From Venturia oleaginea (taxonomy: Eukaryota > Ascomycota > Dothideomycetes > Venturiales > Venturiaceae): a DNA stretch of 64,000 bases. Under the pieces are notes generated by a model that was given only the letters and a program-made list of their open reading frames with translations, did not search any database and was not told where the DNA came from. Position numbers and translations under genes: made by a program. The stretch covers positions 372,001 to 436,000 of the forward strand of contig JABMLP010000003.1 of assembly GCA_013176395.1 (NCBI GenBank), in the 5' to 3' direction. Shown here one piece after another: positions 42,016 to 52,472 of the stretch. Position 1 is the stretch's first letter; every line of letters begins with the position of its first letter.

Positions 42016-43812
42016 GCAATGACCGGAGAACTTGGAGTAAGAGATGGAATTTGCTTTCTTTGAAGATGGAAGTCGGCGTTCATAGTTCAGCGCATACCAT
42101 TTGCATACTTGGCGCACGCGCAAAAACACTTAGATGATAGTTGTATACACTGGTAGAAACTTGGATCATATTTGGGAACTGTACTAATAAGGATGAAATG
42201 TTCAGAGACCTTATTCCTCAATGTGCTGCGAAGCGGTCGCGACCTTTGTGCTGCCGAGCCATAGGCGACCCACGGTGAAGTATGCCCCAAATTGTTCGAG
42301 ATTTAGCGGCTTGATCCTCGAGCGTTGTCGCCGTGAGTCTCATCTCCAATACTCCTCGTCTCTTCAATAACACATGATAATCTCGCTGGCCGAACGAGAT
42401 GGAGGCCTCCATATCGCCTGTCGCTGTGGCCGGCGGACCACCTGCAGGTCTTCGGAGTTCGGACTCACAAGTCACAACCATCCAGCACCTCATTCTGGCC
42501 ATGGTGGGACGTCGAAGCGCTTAAAAATAAGTCGTATTCTTTCACTAAGTACACAGCACAGAGAGAGCTGGCCGAGCACAGAACTCCGATGTACACCGAT
42601 ACATCGAAATTGTTGTCAGCCTGATTAATCCAGCCAAAATTGCTCTCTTCTGCGATACTTCGCTTGTTGAGTCGAACGATACCTTACCACCTGTTTAAAA
42701 TCCTATGGAGTGCAAATTGTAAGTCTCGCGGCAGCGATGAGGGGACTGGAGAGGAGAGATGGATGATATTCAACGGGAAATCGAAAAGAAGCTATACTAT
42801 CCGACAGAATTTCGAAATGCTTCGTGGTTGAAAGAGACATGAGATCTATATGGATGGAGGCCAGTCGTTTTCGCAGGGAAATGGATACAAGGCTTATAAT
42901 TTTTTGGGGCCTCTGATGGGTTCCCAGGAACACCATCCCTAGATACACGGTTGGAATCAACTACCAAGCGCATACATACGGCCAAAGAACAAAGACAACT
43001 CGACTCCAAACCAAGCCCATCCTTCGCCAAAATACCTGCCACAACAGCCTTCCCATTCCATTCCATCTCCACAACTACCCTCCCACCCTCTTCCTTCGCG
43101 TACACTAGCCCACAATGGCAAGTAGACGTACTTCCTCATTATCATCTTCCCTCCCTCCTTATACCCCTAAACACACGAGAAACATGCCCTTGATCGTCCC
43201 CATCGGCATGAAGCGACACATTGACAGTAAATTGGGTTTGTCTTTCCGCCGTATTGCTTTTGATAATCGTCAAGGCACGGAAGGCAATCTTCTCGTTTCT
43301 CGAAATTGGAGGATGGTTTGAGTGGGTTGGAGGTGGTATATACTATAAAGACGACCTGAGCGCTTAGGCCAAGGTAGGATTAGAACTAACCTACTTTCGG
43401 CCAGTAATTAATATTCTAGTAGACCCTACCTACAATTCATCCCTATCTAATCTAATCTATCTAGATGTTAGTGAATAATGAATGGGGTTCTCGTATCGCG
43501 CCTTAGGGCATGATCGTAAAAATCTCGTACTCAATCCTTATTAAGTAGACAGACAACATCTCGCTCGATTTGCTTGTAGAAAAGCTACAATTCAGAGCTG
43601 TCAGCTTCAGGAAGTCAAACACAAGTCCTTCAACAGTTCTTTCTTCAATCGAGAATCAATTGACAAAGCAATACCCGGTCGCGGTAAATGAGGTTGTTGA
43701 GAAAGTGTGTTAGGTATTCTGGCGCGTTAGTGTGATCGATTGGGAAATTTGGGTGGTAGCAGCACGGTGGGTTTATCAATCCATTGTCCCTCGAGGGAAA
43801 TATAAACTGTTA
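42016..43812. other. intergenic, about 1.8 kb
   Basis: Several small frames (minus 42218-42502; plus 43115-43321, MASRRTSSLSS...) have no recognised domain or splice partner, so I do not call genes. From about 43330 the sequence is AT-richer with short tandem motifs (tctaatctaatctatcta near 43448). Confidence 0.35.
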
Positions 43813-44450
43813 TTATCTTCTATGATTGGAGATCGAGAGCGTTAAAATGTTGGGGAGACATTTCCTTGAGATCGCCAGAAATTTATCGATATCGATCTTC
43901 AGGTACCTTGTAGACTTTAGTTCAAGAAAGTCATCGTAATCTCTGTAGGCCGGGGGGATACGGGATTGACGAAGCCATTGTGGAATGCTCACAACAAAAG
44001 TAATACAGGCCAAAGATAGGATACCGCAATTGCCACAAGATGATGTTTCACAACTGTCTCCATTGTGACATCTGAAAGAAGAAATACTTTGGTACGAGGT
44101 GGAGGTGTAACAAAAAAATTGCACATGAATCGGCCCCTCACTCCGAATGATCATCCATTATCCGGTTTACGACATTAGGACGAGACATATAAACAACTTC
44201 AATCAGCATCCTGTCAAACCCATCCTCAAACACTTGTTCTACAACGTAACTTCTCCCCTACCCGCACTTCTCAAACCCATCATCTCAATTTCCAAACAAG
44301 CCACTCTCCTCCCGAAGCCAAACAAGATCTCAGCCTTCTCTCAGGCACTAACCAGATCTCGACCTCATCCAGATCATCCACCACTCTGAGAATTTCTCTC
44401 CGAAATCGTACTCGGTACACCACCAACATCACATAATCCACCCACAAGAA
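43813..44450. other. upstream region of the NTF2-like gene
   Basis: A 113-codon minus-strand frame (43813-44154) with several Cys lacks a signal peptide and any known motif. It is not called. The rest should be promoter and leader of the gene at 44451. Confidence 0.35.
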
Positions 44451-44921
44451 ATGCCCCCAACCTACACCCAAATAAAAACCTCGGCGACAACTTTCGTCCT
44501 GGCAAACAACCCCTCCCCGACAAACACCCCCCAGATCCCCCTCCTCTCCACCCTCGTATCGCCAACCTTCAAAATATCCTTCGGGCACAAATACTTCACC
44601 TCCCAGACCCCACACCTCCAATCCCCCCTCGATTTCGCGGGCTTCATGGCGCACCAACAGCGCATGACGCCACTGTTGGCAAAATGGAAAGCGGAGGTGA
44701 AGGATTGTTTTGTGGATGTGGAACGGGGGACGGCGGTGGTTGTCAGTGAGTTTTTTATGACGCCGAGGGTGAAGGAGGGGGAGGGGGAGACGGTTGTTAA
44801 TGAGATTGTTTGGTTTTTGGAGGTTGGGGAGGGGGGGTTGATTGAGGGAGCTACGGAGTGGGTTGATGGGGTTGCGGCGGGGAGGTTGGGGGAGATTTTT
44901 AGGGGGCAGAAGGGGGTTTGA
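44451..44921 (+). CDS. NTF2-like (SnoaL-type) small protein
   Basis: Single exon, 156 residues. The order of elements suggests the NTF2/SnoaL cone fold: an N-terminal helix region, a Trp/Lys helix (LLAKWKAEVKDCFVDVERGT) and two beta strands (AVVVSEFFMTPR, TVVNEIVWFLEVGEGGLIEGATEWVD), then a C-terminal helix (AAGRLGEIFRG). Such proteins are small soluble enzymes or binding proteins of varied function; none can be assigned. Wobble bases are almost all C/A in the first 70 codons and almost all G/T in the rest, an abrupt switch near 44670. Confidence 0.65.
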   Translation: MPPTYTQIKTSATTFVLANNPSPTNTPQIPLLSTLVSPTFKISFGHKYFTSQTPHLQSPLDFAGFMAHQQRMTPLLAKWKAEVKDCFVDVERGTAVVVSEFFMTPRVKEGEGETVVNEIVWFLEVGEGGLIEGATEWVDGVAAGRLGEIFRGQKGV

Positions 44922-45245
44922 TGGTGTGTTTGGGGGTGGAGTGGAAGGAGGGTTGTGGTTATGGTTGTTTTGTATCTTACTTTGTACGCGCTATGCTCGG
45001 GGTGGTGGAAGATGAAGCGGATAATTGAAATTTGATGTCGTCGCAAGGCTGAAATTGAAGGCTGAATGTTGTCATCGCTTATACCTTCAAAGCTTGTAGT
45101 ATGATAAGCCTTGTGATATACTTAGTTGCCACAATTCATTTAAACAGGACGCATAATACTAACTGCGCTATACATCAATGACGGGTAGACATGTATAACA
45201 ATCTCCCTGATATACCTCGTCACGCATGATACTCTCGATGATATA
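44922..45245. other. intergenic next to pogo copy 3
   Basis: 3' region of the NTF2-like gene and AT-rich flank of the transposon. No gene seen. Confidence 0.45.
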
Positions 45246-47062
45246 ACGTACTCCACCACCCAACCGCTCAAAATTTCTTGGCACGATCATCTCATGTTAC
45301 GACTCTTTAATTTTTTCGCTATATCAACAATAGATTCTAAGTCCGTCGTGCTACTATCTGATTCAGAAGATATCTCGATATCTTTTTTACACGTTCGCGC
45401 ATTATGCCCAGTTACGCCGCAGTTCCCACAGCGCCGTTGAGTTGGTCGAGCTATTTCTTGATCACCGATACCACGAGCCTTCTTCGATCCCTGAGGCGCT
45501 ACAGACGCCTCTGCAGCTACCCGCGCTGTTGCAGTCCCATACTCTTTAGTACCACCTTGCTGGATCCGCTTGCTTTTGCGCCATTTTCGCTTCGTTATTA
45601 CTGCAAATTGCTCTTCAAGCTCGTGGTTGCGCGCAACGAGTAGAGCATTTTGGTGCAGCATCGATTCAGCGCCCTTAACAAGCTGGGAAAAGCCAGCCTG
45701 CGCAGTAACTGGTGACCGAGTAAAAGACTCGCTTACGAGCTTGGATTGGGATCCAAATTCATGAGTATTGCTTGGAGTCTTTGACTGCCACGGCGTTTCT
45801 GGGAGACGGGGTTCTGGCGGGGTACGTAGCCGTACTTCAAGGCGGTCCAATACCGCCTGCGCGTCGATAGGGACCAGCCCTACTGCCTCAAAGGCCTTTT
45901 GACAGTTCTCTTTTGTAAACACGTCGAAAAACGCGTCTTTGAAGGCAGGGAGAAAGCCTTCCTTGTTGATATGGTACACGCGTCGGCGCGCCAAGTCCCG
46001 GATGCGTTGGGAGTACTTGCGCTTCAACGGCGAGAAGCAGACCACGTCAAGGGGCTGGAGTATATACGACGAGTGCGATGGCATGCAGAGGGTTATAATC
46101 TTGTTTTCGAAGCAGTAGTCCTTAAAATTCTGGTTGAGATGGCTCTCATGGCCGTCCAAAATGAGTAGCCTGTACCCCCCCACCTGCCGCGCCTTTGTAT
46201 GCGCGTCAAAATGCTTCAATCACTCAAGACCAAGCGCGTTGTTTGTCCAGCCGTTCTCAGAGACTGAAAGCTTCCAATTGCGCGGTATATCTGCCTCCTC
46301 ATACCACGCAGAGATGTGAACGCGTCCTTTGTAGATAATGAAGGGTGGGGTTGCATACCCAGCGGCGCAGATACTCTGGATAACCGTAACCCATTCGCGA
46401 TCGCCCGGCTGAATGAGTTCCGGCCTTGTACGTCTCTCGGAGGCTGTAACGACCTTCATTGACCCAATAACACCCATCTGGAAGCCAATCTCGTCAAAGT
46501 TGTGTGTATCCTCGTCGTGGACGCCGTACTTGGCTTTGGTATCTGCAACGAGCTTGAACCACGCGCCAATAATTTCTAGATCTTCCTGTAGTATCCTCTG
46601 CCTATCCTTGGCTCGGTTGAAGGCCATCTTGAGCTCATCTGAGCGCGTAACGAACCTTTCAGCCCAGTTTTTGCCCACTGGCTCTCCACCGCGTATAGCT
46701 AGCAGTTTATCGGCCATATCTGCTACCTCACAAAGCCGGGGCGTAAATCCTCGCGAATTGAGGTCAAGGATGTATCGGAAAAGCGTTTGCTCTTCGGTAA
46801 GGGTAAGTTTCCGACCATTTGGTGGTGTTTCGAGGATAAATGGGACTCCTTTAACGCGCTCAGAGAGGATTCGCTGTTTAACGTCAAAGGCACGAGCGGC
46901 GGCCCGTTGGCTTCGGAATTGGCCGGCTTGGAGGGCTTGGAGTGCGAGCTGGATTCTCCCTTCGTGTTGGAGTAATAGTGCGTTTCGTTGTTCAGACATA
47001 ATCACACAAGAGGAATGGTAGAAGTCTTGGCAGATTTTGAGCGGTTGAGTAGTGGAACACGT
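45246..47062 (-). mobile_element. pogo-type DNA transposon, copy 3 (least damaged)
   Basis: Inverted ends are TA|ACGTACTCCACCACCCAACC and, at the right, a sequence whose reverse complement is ACGTGTTCCACTACTCAACC. The match extends about 31 bases to CGCTCAAAAT, with flanking TA. Length is 1817 bases. It has a single copy of the subterminal unit that is doubled at one end of copies 1 and 2. The transposase is interrupted by a single stop. Confidence 0.92.
45287..46999 (-). pseudogene. pogo/Fot1-like DDE transposase, copy 3, one nonsense codon
   Basis: From the ATG at 46999 (MSEQRNALLLQHEG) the frame is open to GLE, then a TGA at about 46222-46220 replaces the Trp codon seen intact in copy 1. 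The frame then continues open to 45287. Parts in order: helix-turn-helix (RAAARAFDVKQ), CENP-B-like segment, FDEIGF, then after the stop ILDGHESH, QPLDVVCFSPLK, the basic helix and the CCHC knuckle (CGNCGVTGHNARTC). All three catalytic Asp are present but lie on both sides of the stop. Total coding length would be about 570 codons. Confidence 0.9.
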
Positions 47063-47752
47063 TAGCACCAAAATAACTTCGTATCCACCAAGGACATCAA
47101 TTGAATTCCCGCGTGAAGATGATGTCATCTACGACGGCAGAGAGTTACATTGCTCCTCCAAAATGGGAAGGTGACACTGCAAGGAAGAACAGCCAAATTA
47201 CGAGCGATTCAGCAACCCCCATTCCATTTGTCGAGTCGCATCTAGAACGAAAGTCAAACATCCGAATCACACCAAGAATGGGATAGAGAGCAGAAAATAA
47301 GGAACAACAATGATTTGAATGTTTTCCAAGACTTCGTCGCACCCAGTGTCTCTGTATTCTCCCTCCGCACTCTACACCGATCATAATAATAACAATGTGC
47401 CAAACCGTGTGGCGGCAGCATCCCCTTCCTGATCCCCTTCATTTTCCCCAATAAAGAAATCGCAAACTATCGTGGATATAAAGAGTGTCGTGAATAGGTT
47501 AAAAACAGATTTTGATAAGATAAAAAAAAAAAAAGGTGTATGGTAGTAGTTGTCGCTCGTATCCAGAGTATGTGCATGAAAATGTGTGGTGTGATGTTGT
47601 AATTGGGAATCCTGTTCCCATGCTTGTTCTTTGTGCGATCGATCCAAAAAATGTTCGAGTTCTTCAAAACCCCGGCTGACCGTTTGTTGAACGTTTGCGA
47701 CCGTTCTCGGGTGGTCGTCTTCTTCTCTAACGCGCTCGCTTCGTCCGCCGTC
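47063..47752. other. intergenic
   Basis: Between pogo copy 3 and the Ser-rich gene. It contains an A13 run near 47522-47534. No gene recognised. Confidence 0.4.
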
Positions 47753-48823
47753 CTAAATCCAAGCAACCTCCTCCTGTTGAACATGCGAAGGATACACAAC
47801 CTCCCGTTCCGGAACAACAGGCAAACCATACGGTCTGCTCAAGAGTCCACCGAGCAAGTTCTCGATCTCCCTCATGTAATCTTCCGCACAGAATCTTTGC
47901 AGACCCTTTTGCCTCATTGCCCTAACATCTCCCTCTTTTTCGACATCCCTCACAGCGCCACCGAATTCCTCCGCGATCTCATCCAGCTGCGTCAGTTCCT
48001 TGCCGAACGGGTGGTTGCCGGAGGAATGCGTTGCTGAGTGGCACGATGTGTGTGGTGAATTCGATTGTGATGCAGCCGGTGAAAAGCCGACTTTGGGTAT
48101 AGAGGGGGCAGGAGCGTCGGTGATATTCTTGTTGAAGAACTCAAAGGAATTTCTTTTCTCCAATGAGGTGGATTTGATGCTGCTGAGGCTATTTTGTCGA
48201 GTCATTGTCTGGAGAGATCGTTTGCGCGCGAGGACTTCGTGGGCCTTCTTGCTGTGGGAGATTGCTCGTTGAGGGATCTCGGGCGAAGAGCCTGTGTTAT
48301 TGTCGGTAGGAAGAGATGACCTCAGTCTTAGTTCTGAAGTTGATACTGATTTTGAAAGTCGTTGTAGTAACGGCTGTGCAAGAGTTGTTGAGTTTGTTTT
48401 GTTGAGGGTTCTTGAAGAAGGGAAATAGGACATGCGGTCGAGGTCCTTGGTATCTGGCGAGGAAGTTGGAGACGAGGATGCTATTGACGAAACATCGGTT
48501 GATGCTGTATCGCGCGAGGACGATGATATCGTTGATGTATCTGATTCATCTGCTGAGCAACGGGAAGAGATTCCAGAGGAAACCGATGTGGATGCTTTGC
48601 GTTGTGCTCGTACTGATGAAACATCGGGCGCATTGTAAGATAGCATGTTCGTCGTGGATAGAAGAGCCACAGGCGAGGATATCGACCGGATATCCACTGG
48701 TTTTTCTGAGTATCGCATACTGGCTGATCGTCCTAGTACTGAAGAATCTTGTGGGGAAGTTTCCTTGGAAATTTCCTTGTTACGCTTGGAGCGTAATGTG
48801 AAGGCCCTTGATATCGACGACAT
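47753..48823 (-). CDS. hypothetical Ser-rich fungal protein
   Basis: Single exon of 356 residues from the ATG at 48823 (MSSISRAFTLRSKRNKEIS). Most of the protein is Ser/Thr/Arg-rich and probably disordered, with many potential phosphorylation sites. The last 100 residues look more ordered: HPFGKELTQLDEIAEEFG, then RQKGLQRFCAEDYMREIENL, then LLSRPYGLPVV near the end. That C-terminal block resembles conserved regions in uncharacterised Pezizomycotina proteins, but I cannot name a family. An in-frame non-ATG extension to 48859 is ignored. Confidence 0.65.
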   Translation of the reverse strand: MSSISRAFTLRSKRNKEISKETSPQDSSVLGRSASMRYSEKPVDIRSISSPVALLSTTNMLSYNAPDVSSVRAQRKASTSVSSGISSRCSADESDTSTISSSSRDTASTDVSSIASSSPTSSPDTKDLDRMSYFPSSRTLNKTNSTTLAQPLLQRLSKSVSTSELRLRSSLPTDNNTGSSPEIPQRAISHSKKAHEVLARKRSLQTMTRQNSLSSIKSTSLEKRNSFEFFNKNITDAPAPSIPKVGFSPAASQSNSPHTSCHSATHSSGNHPFGKELTQLDEIAEEFGGAVRDVEKEGDVRAMRQKGLQRFCAEDYMREIENLLGGLLSRPYGLPVVPEREVVYPSHVQQEEVAWI

Positions 48824-50585
48824 GTTTTTGCCCCTCGTGATGGAAGCCGATCTTAGCAACAGTTTCTTCCGCTTGTCTCTTCGGAAATCACTCCACCAGT
48901 ATCAAATACAGAGTCGGCGAAGTCTGAGTGGTTGTGAAGCGAGACGCAGATGTCAAGTATATTGAACCCTGACAATATAGATTGAGGGTAGTATGCAGAT
49001 TCCGGATCAAGAGTTGATCTTTATCTGCTACTGGCTTGTGCAGAGATCCAGATCACTCACTTGTGAACTGCAAGGAGCGGGCCTTGGAATTCCCGTATAT
49101 GTTTCAAGCAATGCAAACGTCTGGTGACGGACGAGTGGGAGTGTGGGGTTTCGTGCTGGAACAAACCCGGTTTAATGGCCGAGTGTTTTTCCAAACAGGA
49201 AGAAGAAAGAATCCGATTTAATATACGCGTTCGTATCGTAGATGTGCCAGGGAATGGTGGACCAGCTTGCAGCGGGACTCGTCGAACAAAGAATGTGGAT
49301 GGTGAAGAATGATGGTATGACAAGAAATGAGCGGGTTCAAAGATGGACAATAGACTGGCTGGTCGTTCTTGGTCGTTCTGAAGGAGGGAAACTACCAGAT
49401 CCGCCAGGGAATAGAAATTGGTGACAAAGGGAACGGTTGAAGGTTAGGGAGAGACGATGAGTATAGGGTCCCGGACACGAGCTCAACGGGGGGCGACGAT
49501 TGGGAAGAAGAAGTTTTTGAGTGGATCGCAGGCCGCAGGCTTGTGATTGGGCTCGCTTTGAAACGAAGGGAGGAACGGCCAGCCAGGGGGTGGACTGGAC
49601 GTGGGTCGAGGCGTGGACGACGATGGTTAGAAGTCTGCGCTTTCGCTCTGTGTCCAGCAGCGAGTTGTGAGGGCGATGCAGTGAAGAGGAGTAGTTCAAC
49701 AATGCAGCTGATGGATTACTGCAGCCAGCTACCTCCTACGACTCCAGCATCCCACTCGTCTCTGGCGCGCGAAAGGACCTCCCTATCCGCCGATCCAAAG
49801 CGCTTACGAGGAGTTGGGCCTCAAAGAAGCTTCTTCGCCCGTGCTTGGAGGTCGCACATAGTACCCCTTACCCGGTTTGGCAGGCTATAAAAATCAGAAA
49901 AGTACTACGTAGTAGCAGAAAAGCCTATCGATTGGTATGCAATATGCAGCCCTTCGTCGGACCATCTTTCAACCCAGAACATTTCCTTTTTCGACTGCAG
50001 CATCCACAAGAACTTGGGTTTCTTCCCACGTTGGGCTTTGGTCCTGTGTGAGAACGGCCGAGTCAATAGAAGCTGCTTGGTTACTGAGGATTCCCTCTCC
50101 CAAACGGCGTCCTAGCATCCCGATCATGACAGCCAAGTGCTAACATTTCGCTGGTCGACCAGAGAACCTGCGCAAACAAGAGTTTCGCGCAAAGACAATT
50201 AAATCTCCGCATTTGCTGTTTGCAGTTACGTCTACCATATCCGGAACATTCGTGTGACGGATCTGTCCATTTCTGTTTGTTTGTTGTCATTGTGAACGAA
50301 CATGATACATGGCTATTTCTAACGAACCCGTGTCGACTGAAGCCAAGGCTGTCATCCCTATGTCGAGCCCAGGGGCTGCGCTAGCTAGCGAGGTTCACCA
50401 CAAAACCCCACTGTCCACGCTTCTTTTGCGACAGGGCTATCAAACATGGTGAGGACTGCTTCACATCTCCGCTGTGGAATTTCGTCAACGTCATCGCGCT
50501 GTTCCTACAGCCGAAAGCGAGCCCGGTAGCTAGGACCTGTGCTTGTTTTTGGTACCCATCGCCCAACCGTCCCATCGCCTTCCCG
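48824..50585. other. intergenic, about 1.8 kb
   Basis: Small frames on both strands (for example minus 49337-49702, plus 49543-49890) lack domains and mirror each other, so I do not call them. The region holds the upstream part of the Ser-rich gene and the 3' part of PWP1. Confidence 0.4.
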
Positions 50586-52301
50586 CTATTCCTCCATCTC
50601 ATCGTCTTCATCGGCGCTCTCACCGTCCTCTGCTTCTTCGCCCGAATCCGACTCACTATCATCATTCTCAATGCCTATTAGTCGCTCCTGCACATCGCCT
50701 TTCGCAGGTGTGACTCTATCGGCGAAAATCCGCCGTACGGCTGCGTTGGTAGAAGTATCCCAAATCTGAACGTCTCCCTTACTTCCGGCCACGGCCAGAC
50801 GAAAGCCGACTTCAGCGTCCGGAGCAAACGTCGTAGAGAAGACCTTTCCGACGCCAAGGTTTCGTGACACAACCATACTCGGCCCACTGGCTTGCACGTT
50901 CCAAAGTTTGACTTCCTTGTCCGTCGACCCCGTGACTAAGAAACCTGGAATGACTTGATTCACGTCGAACGAAGACACGGCCTCATCATGAGCTTGTAGC
51001 GTCCATATTGGCTTTGTCTTTGCTGGGTTTGAAGGCGCGTTGCGCACATCGTGGTAGTGTATGATTCCCGCCTCTGTGGAGACCTAGCTTATGTATTAGA
51101 ATTTGAACTGTCACAAGAGCGAGGCACGAGGAAACTTACAAAGAAGAAATTGGGGTCGTGCGGGTTCCACCGTACGGCTTCAACGTCGCTCTCAACTCCC
51201 CATCGCGGCGCTTTGGCGTTGGGCGCACGCATGTCTGCTGCAACAACTGTTCTGTCGTAACTTCCGCTCAACAGGGCAGTCGTCTCCGCCGGATTCCATG
51301 CTACCGAGCACACCTTGTCTGTATGGTAGGAGTATGACTTGGCGCACTTGAGAGTACTCAGATCCCATAGCTTGATCGTGCAGTCGGCGGATGAGGATGC
51401 AAGGAGATTACGGTGTTGACGATTTGCGGCAAGGGAGAGAACAGAGTCGACATGGAACTCGTCGTTTGGCTTCTTGGACTTCTTCTTCTTCTTTCTCTTC
51501 TTGAGCTTGTCCGTTTCCGAGGCCGTTTCAGCGCCTTGTCCCAGGATAGCATTTGGGTACATGCAATCCACAATGTCAAGGTCCCAAATCTCGATATCTG
51601 GGTCCATCGTGCCTACAGCTACAAAGTTGCTGCTTGTGTTTGCATCGCTTGATTTCCCAACAGCAAAGTCTAGCCATTCTACTGCGAGCGGTATGGCGGG
51701 CAGCATTATATCGTGATGTACGTATAAATTGTCGGCGGAATCCTCGTAAACGTAGACTTCGAGGTGTGCGATTTCGTCCTCTATCCTCGCGGCTAAGATG
51801 AGATTGTCTTCAGCTAGAATCTGTAGCTCTTCCCGCTCCTCGTCGTCTTCCTCGTCTTCTTTGAGTGTGATGTATGGATCTTCCTCGCCTGCTTGATGGT
51901 ATGCCAGAGACTTGATGCCGGCGAACATGCCCATAGGTGCGCCCTCAGAATGCTCCTCTTGCTCCTCGTCGTCATCGTAGTGTTCCAGGTCATATTCTTT
52001 CAGATCGTTGTCAACGTCGCTATGTATTTGTCAGAGGAATTGTGAAAATTGCTCCAAAAGCGCCATACCCATGCGATTGAAGATTTGCGACGCCGGAGTT
52101 TTTGCTCTCGTTGATCTCTTCGGCCTCACTGTCTTTGTCCTCCTTTGCTCGTGCTTCGTCCAAATCTTCTTGCGCGTCTTCTAGTTGTAGCTTTGCAAGT
52201 TCTGATATGCGGCCGAGTTCGTCGTCGTCCAGGACATATTTTGTAGGAAATTGGGCAGCTTTCCCTCTGGCGACCCAGCCTAGGGCAGTAATCATAGACA
52301 T
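50586..52301 (-). CDS. PWP1: periodic tryptophan protein 1 (Pwp1), WD40 ribosome biogenesis factor
   Basis: Pwp1 is a nucleolar WD40 protein that acts in 60S pre-ribosome assembly. Three exons join in frame: 52301-52069, 52019-51140 and 51083-50586, 536 residues. The start MSMITALGWVARGKA and the YDLEHYDDDEE acidic block are family hallmarks. WD repeats are seen as VGTMDPDIEIWDLD, LASSSADCTIKLWDLST, SGSYDRTVVAADMR, VTGSTDKEVKLWNV and VAGSKGDVQIWDTS. A Lys-rich loop (KLKKRKKKKKSKK) separates the first two and may be a nuclear signal. The tail is very acidic (DDSESDSGEEAEDGESADED). It starts 171 bases from the divergent PRP16 start. Confidence 0.94.
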
Positions 52302-52472
52302 AGTGGTGGTGGTTGTACTGCGATTGTCGATATCAATATCAAAAATGTTTTAATCGGCGGGCAACTTGGAACTTTTCTGCCCCACAGGGCTCTTCTCGAA
52401 GACGGGGACAGGGGTCTTTGACAGTACTCCCAAAACACTCAAACATCAACAACCTTCGCCATTGTTACCACC
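52302..52472. promoter_or_regulatory. 171-base bidirectional promoter region PWP1/PRP16
   Basis: Only 171 bases separate the two divergent start codons, so both promoters and leaders must share this space. A run of GTGGTGGTGGTTGT near the PWP1 start and a TTTTAATCGG stretch in the middle are visible. No TATA box is evident. Confidence 0.7.

Noticed and set aside
42218..42502. 94-codon minus-strand frame downstream of the Pal1 gene
   Set aside because: No motif and no flanking exon with consistent phase.
43115..43321. 68-codon frame beginning MASRRTSSLSS
   Set aside because: Short, basic, no domain; could be real but nothing in the sequence supports it.
43360..43440. tRNA-like T-arm (GTAGG...CCTAC around ttagttctaat, minus strand)
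   Set aside because: The loop would be 11 bases instead of 7, and no acceptor or anticodon stem pairs around it.
43813..44154. Cys-containing minus-strand frame as a secreted protein
   Set aside because: No signal peptide or usable splice sites were found.
49337..49890. Overlapping frames of 115-121 codons on both strands
   Set aside because: Mirror-image open frames without domains, typical of GC-rich noncoding sequence.
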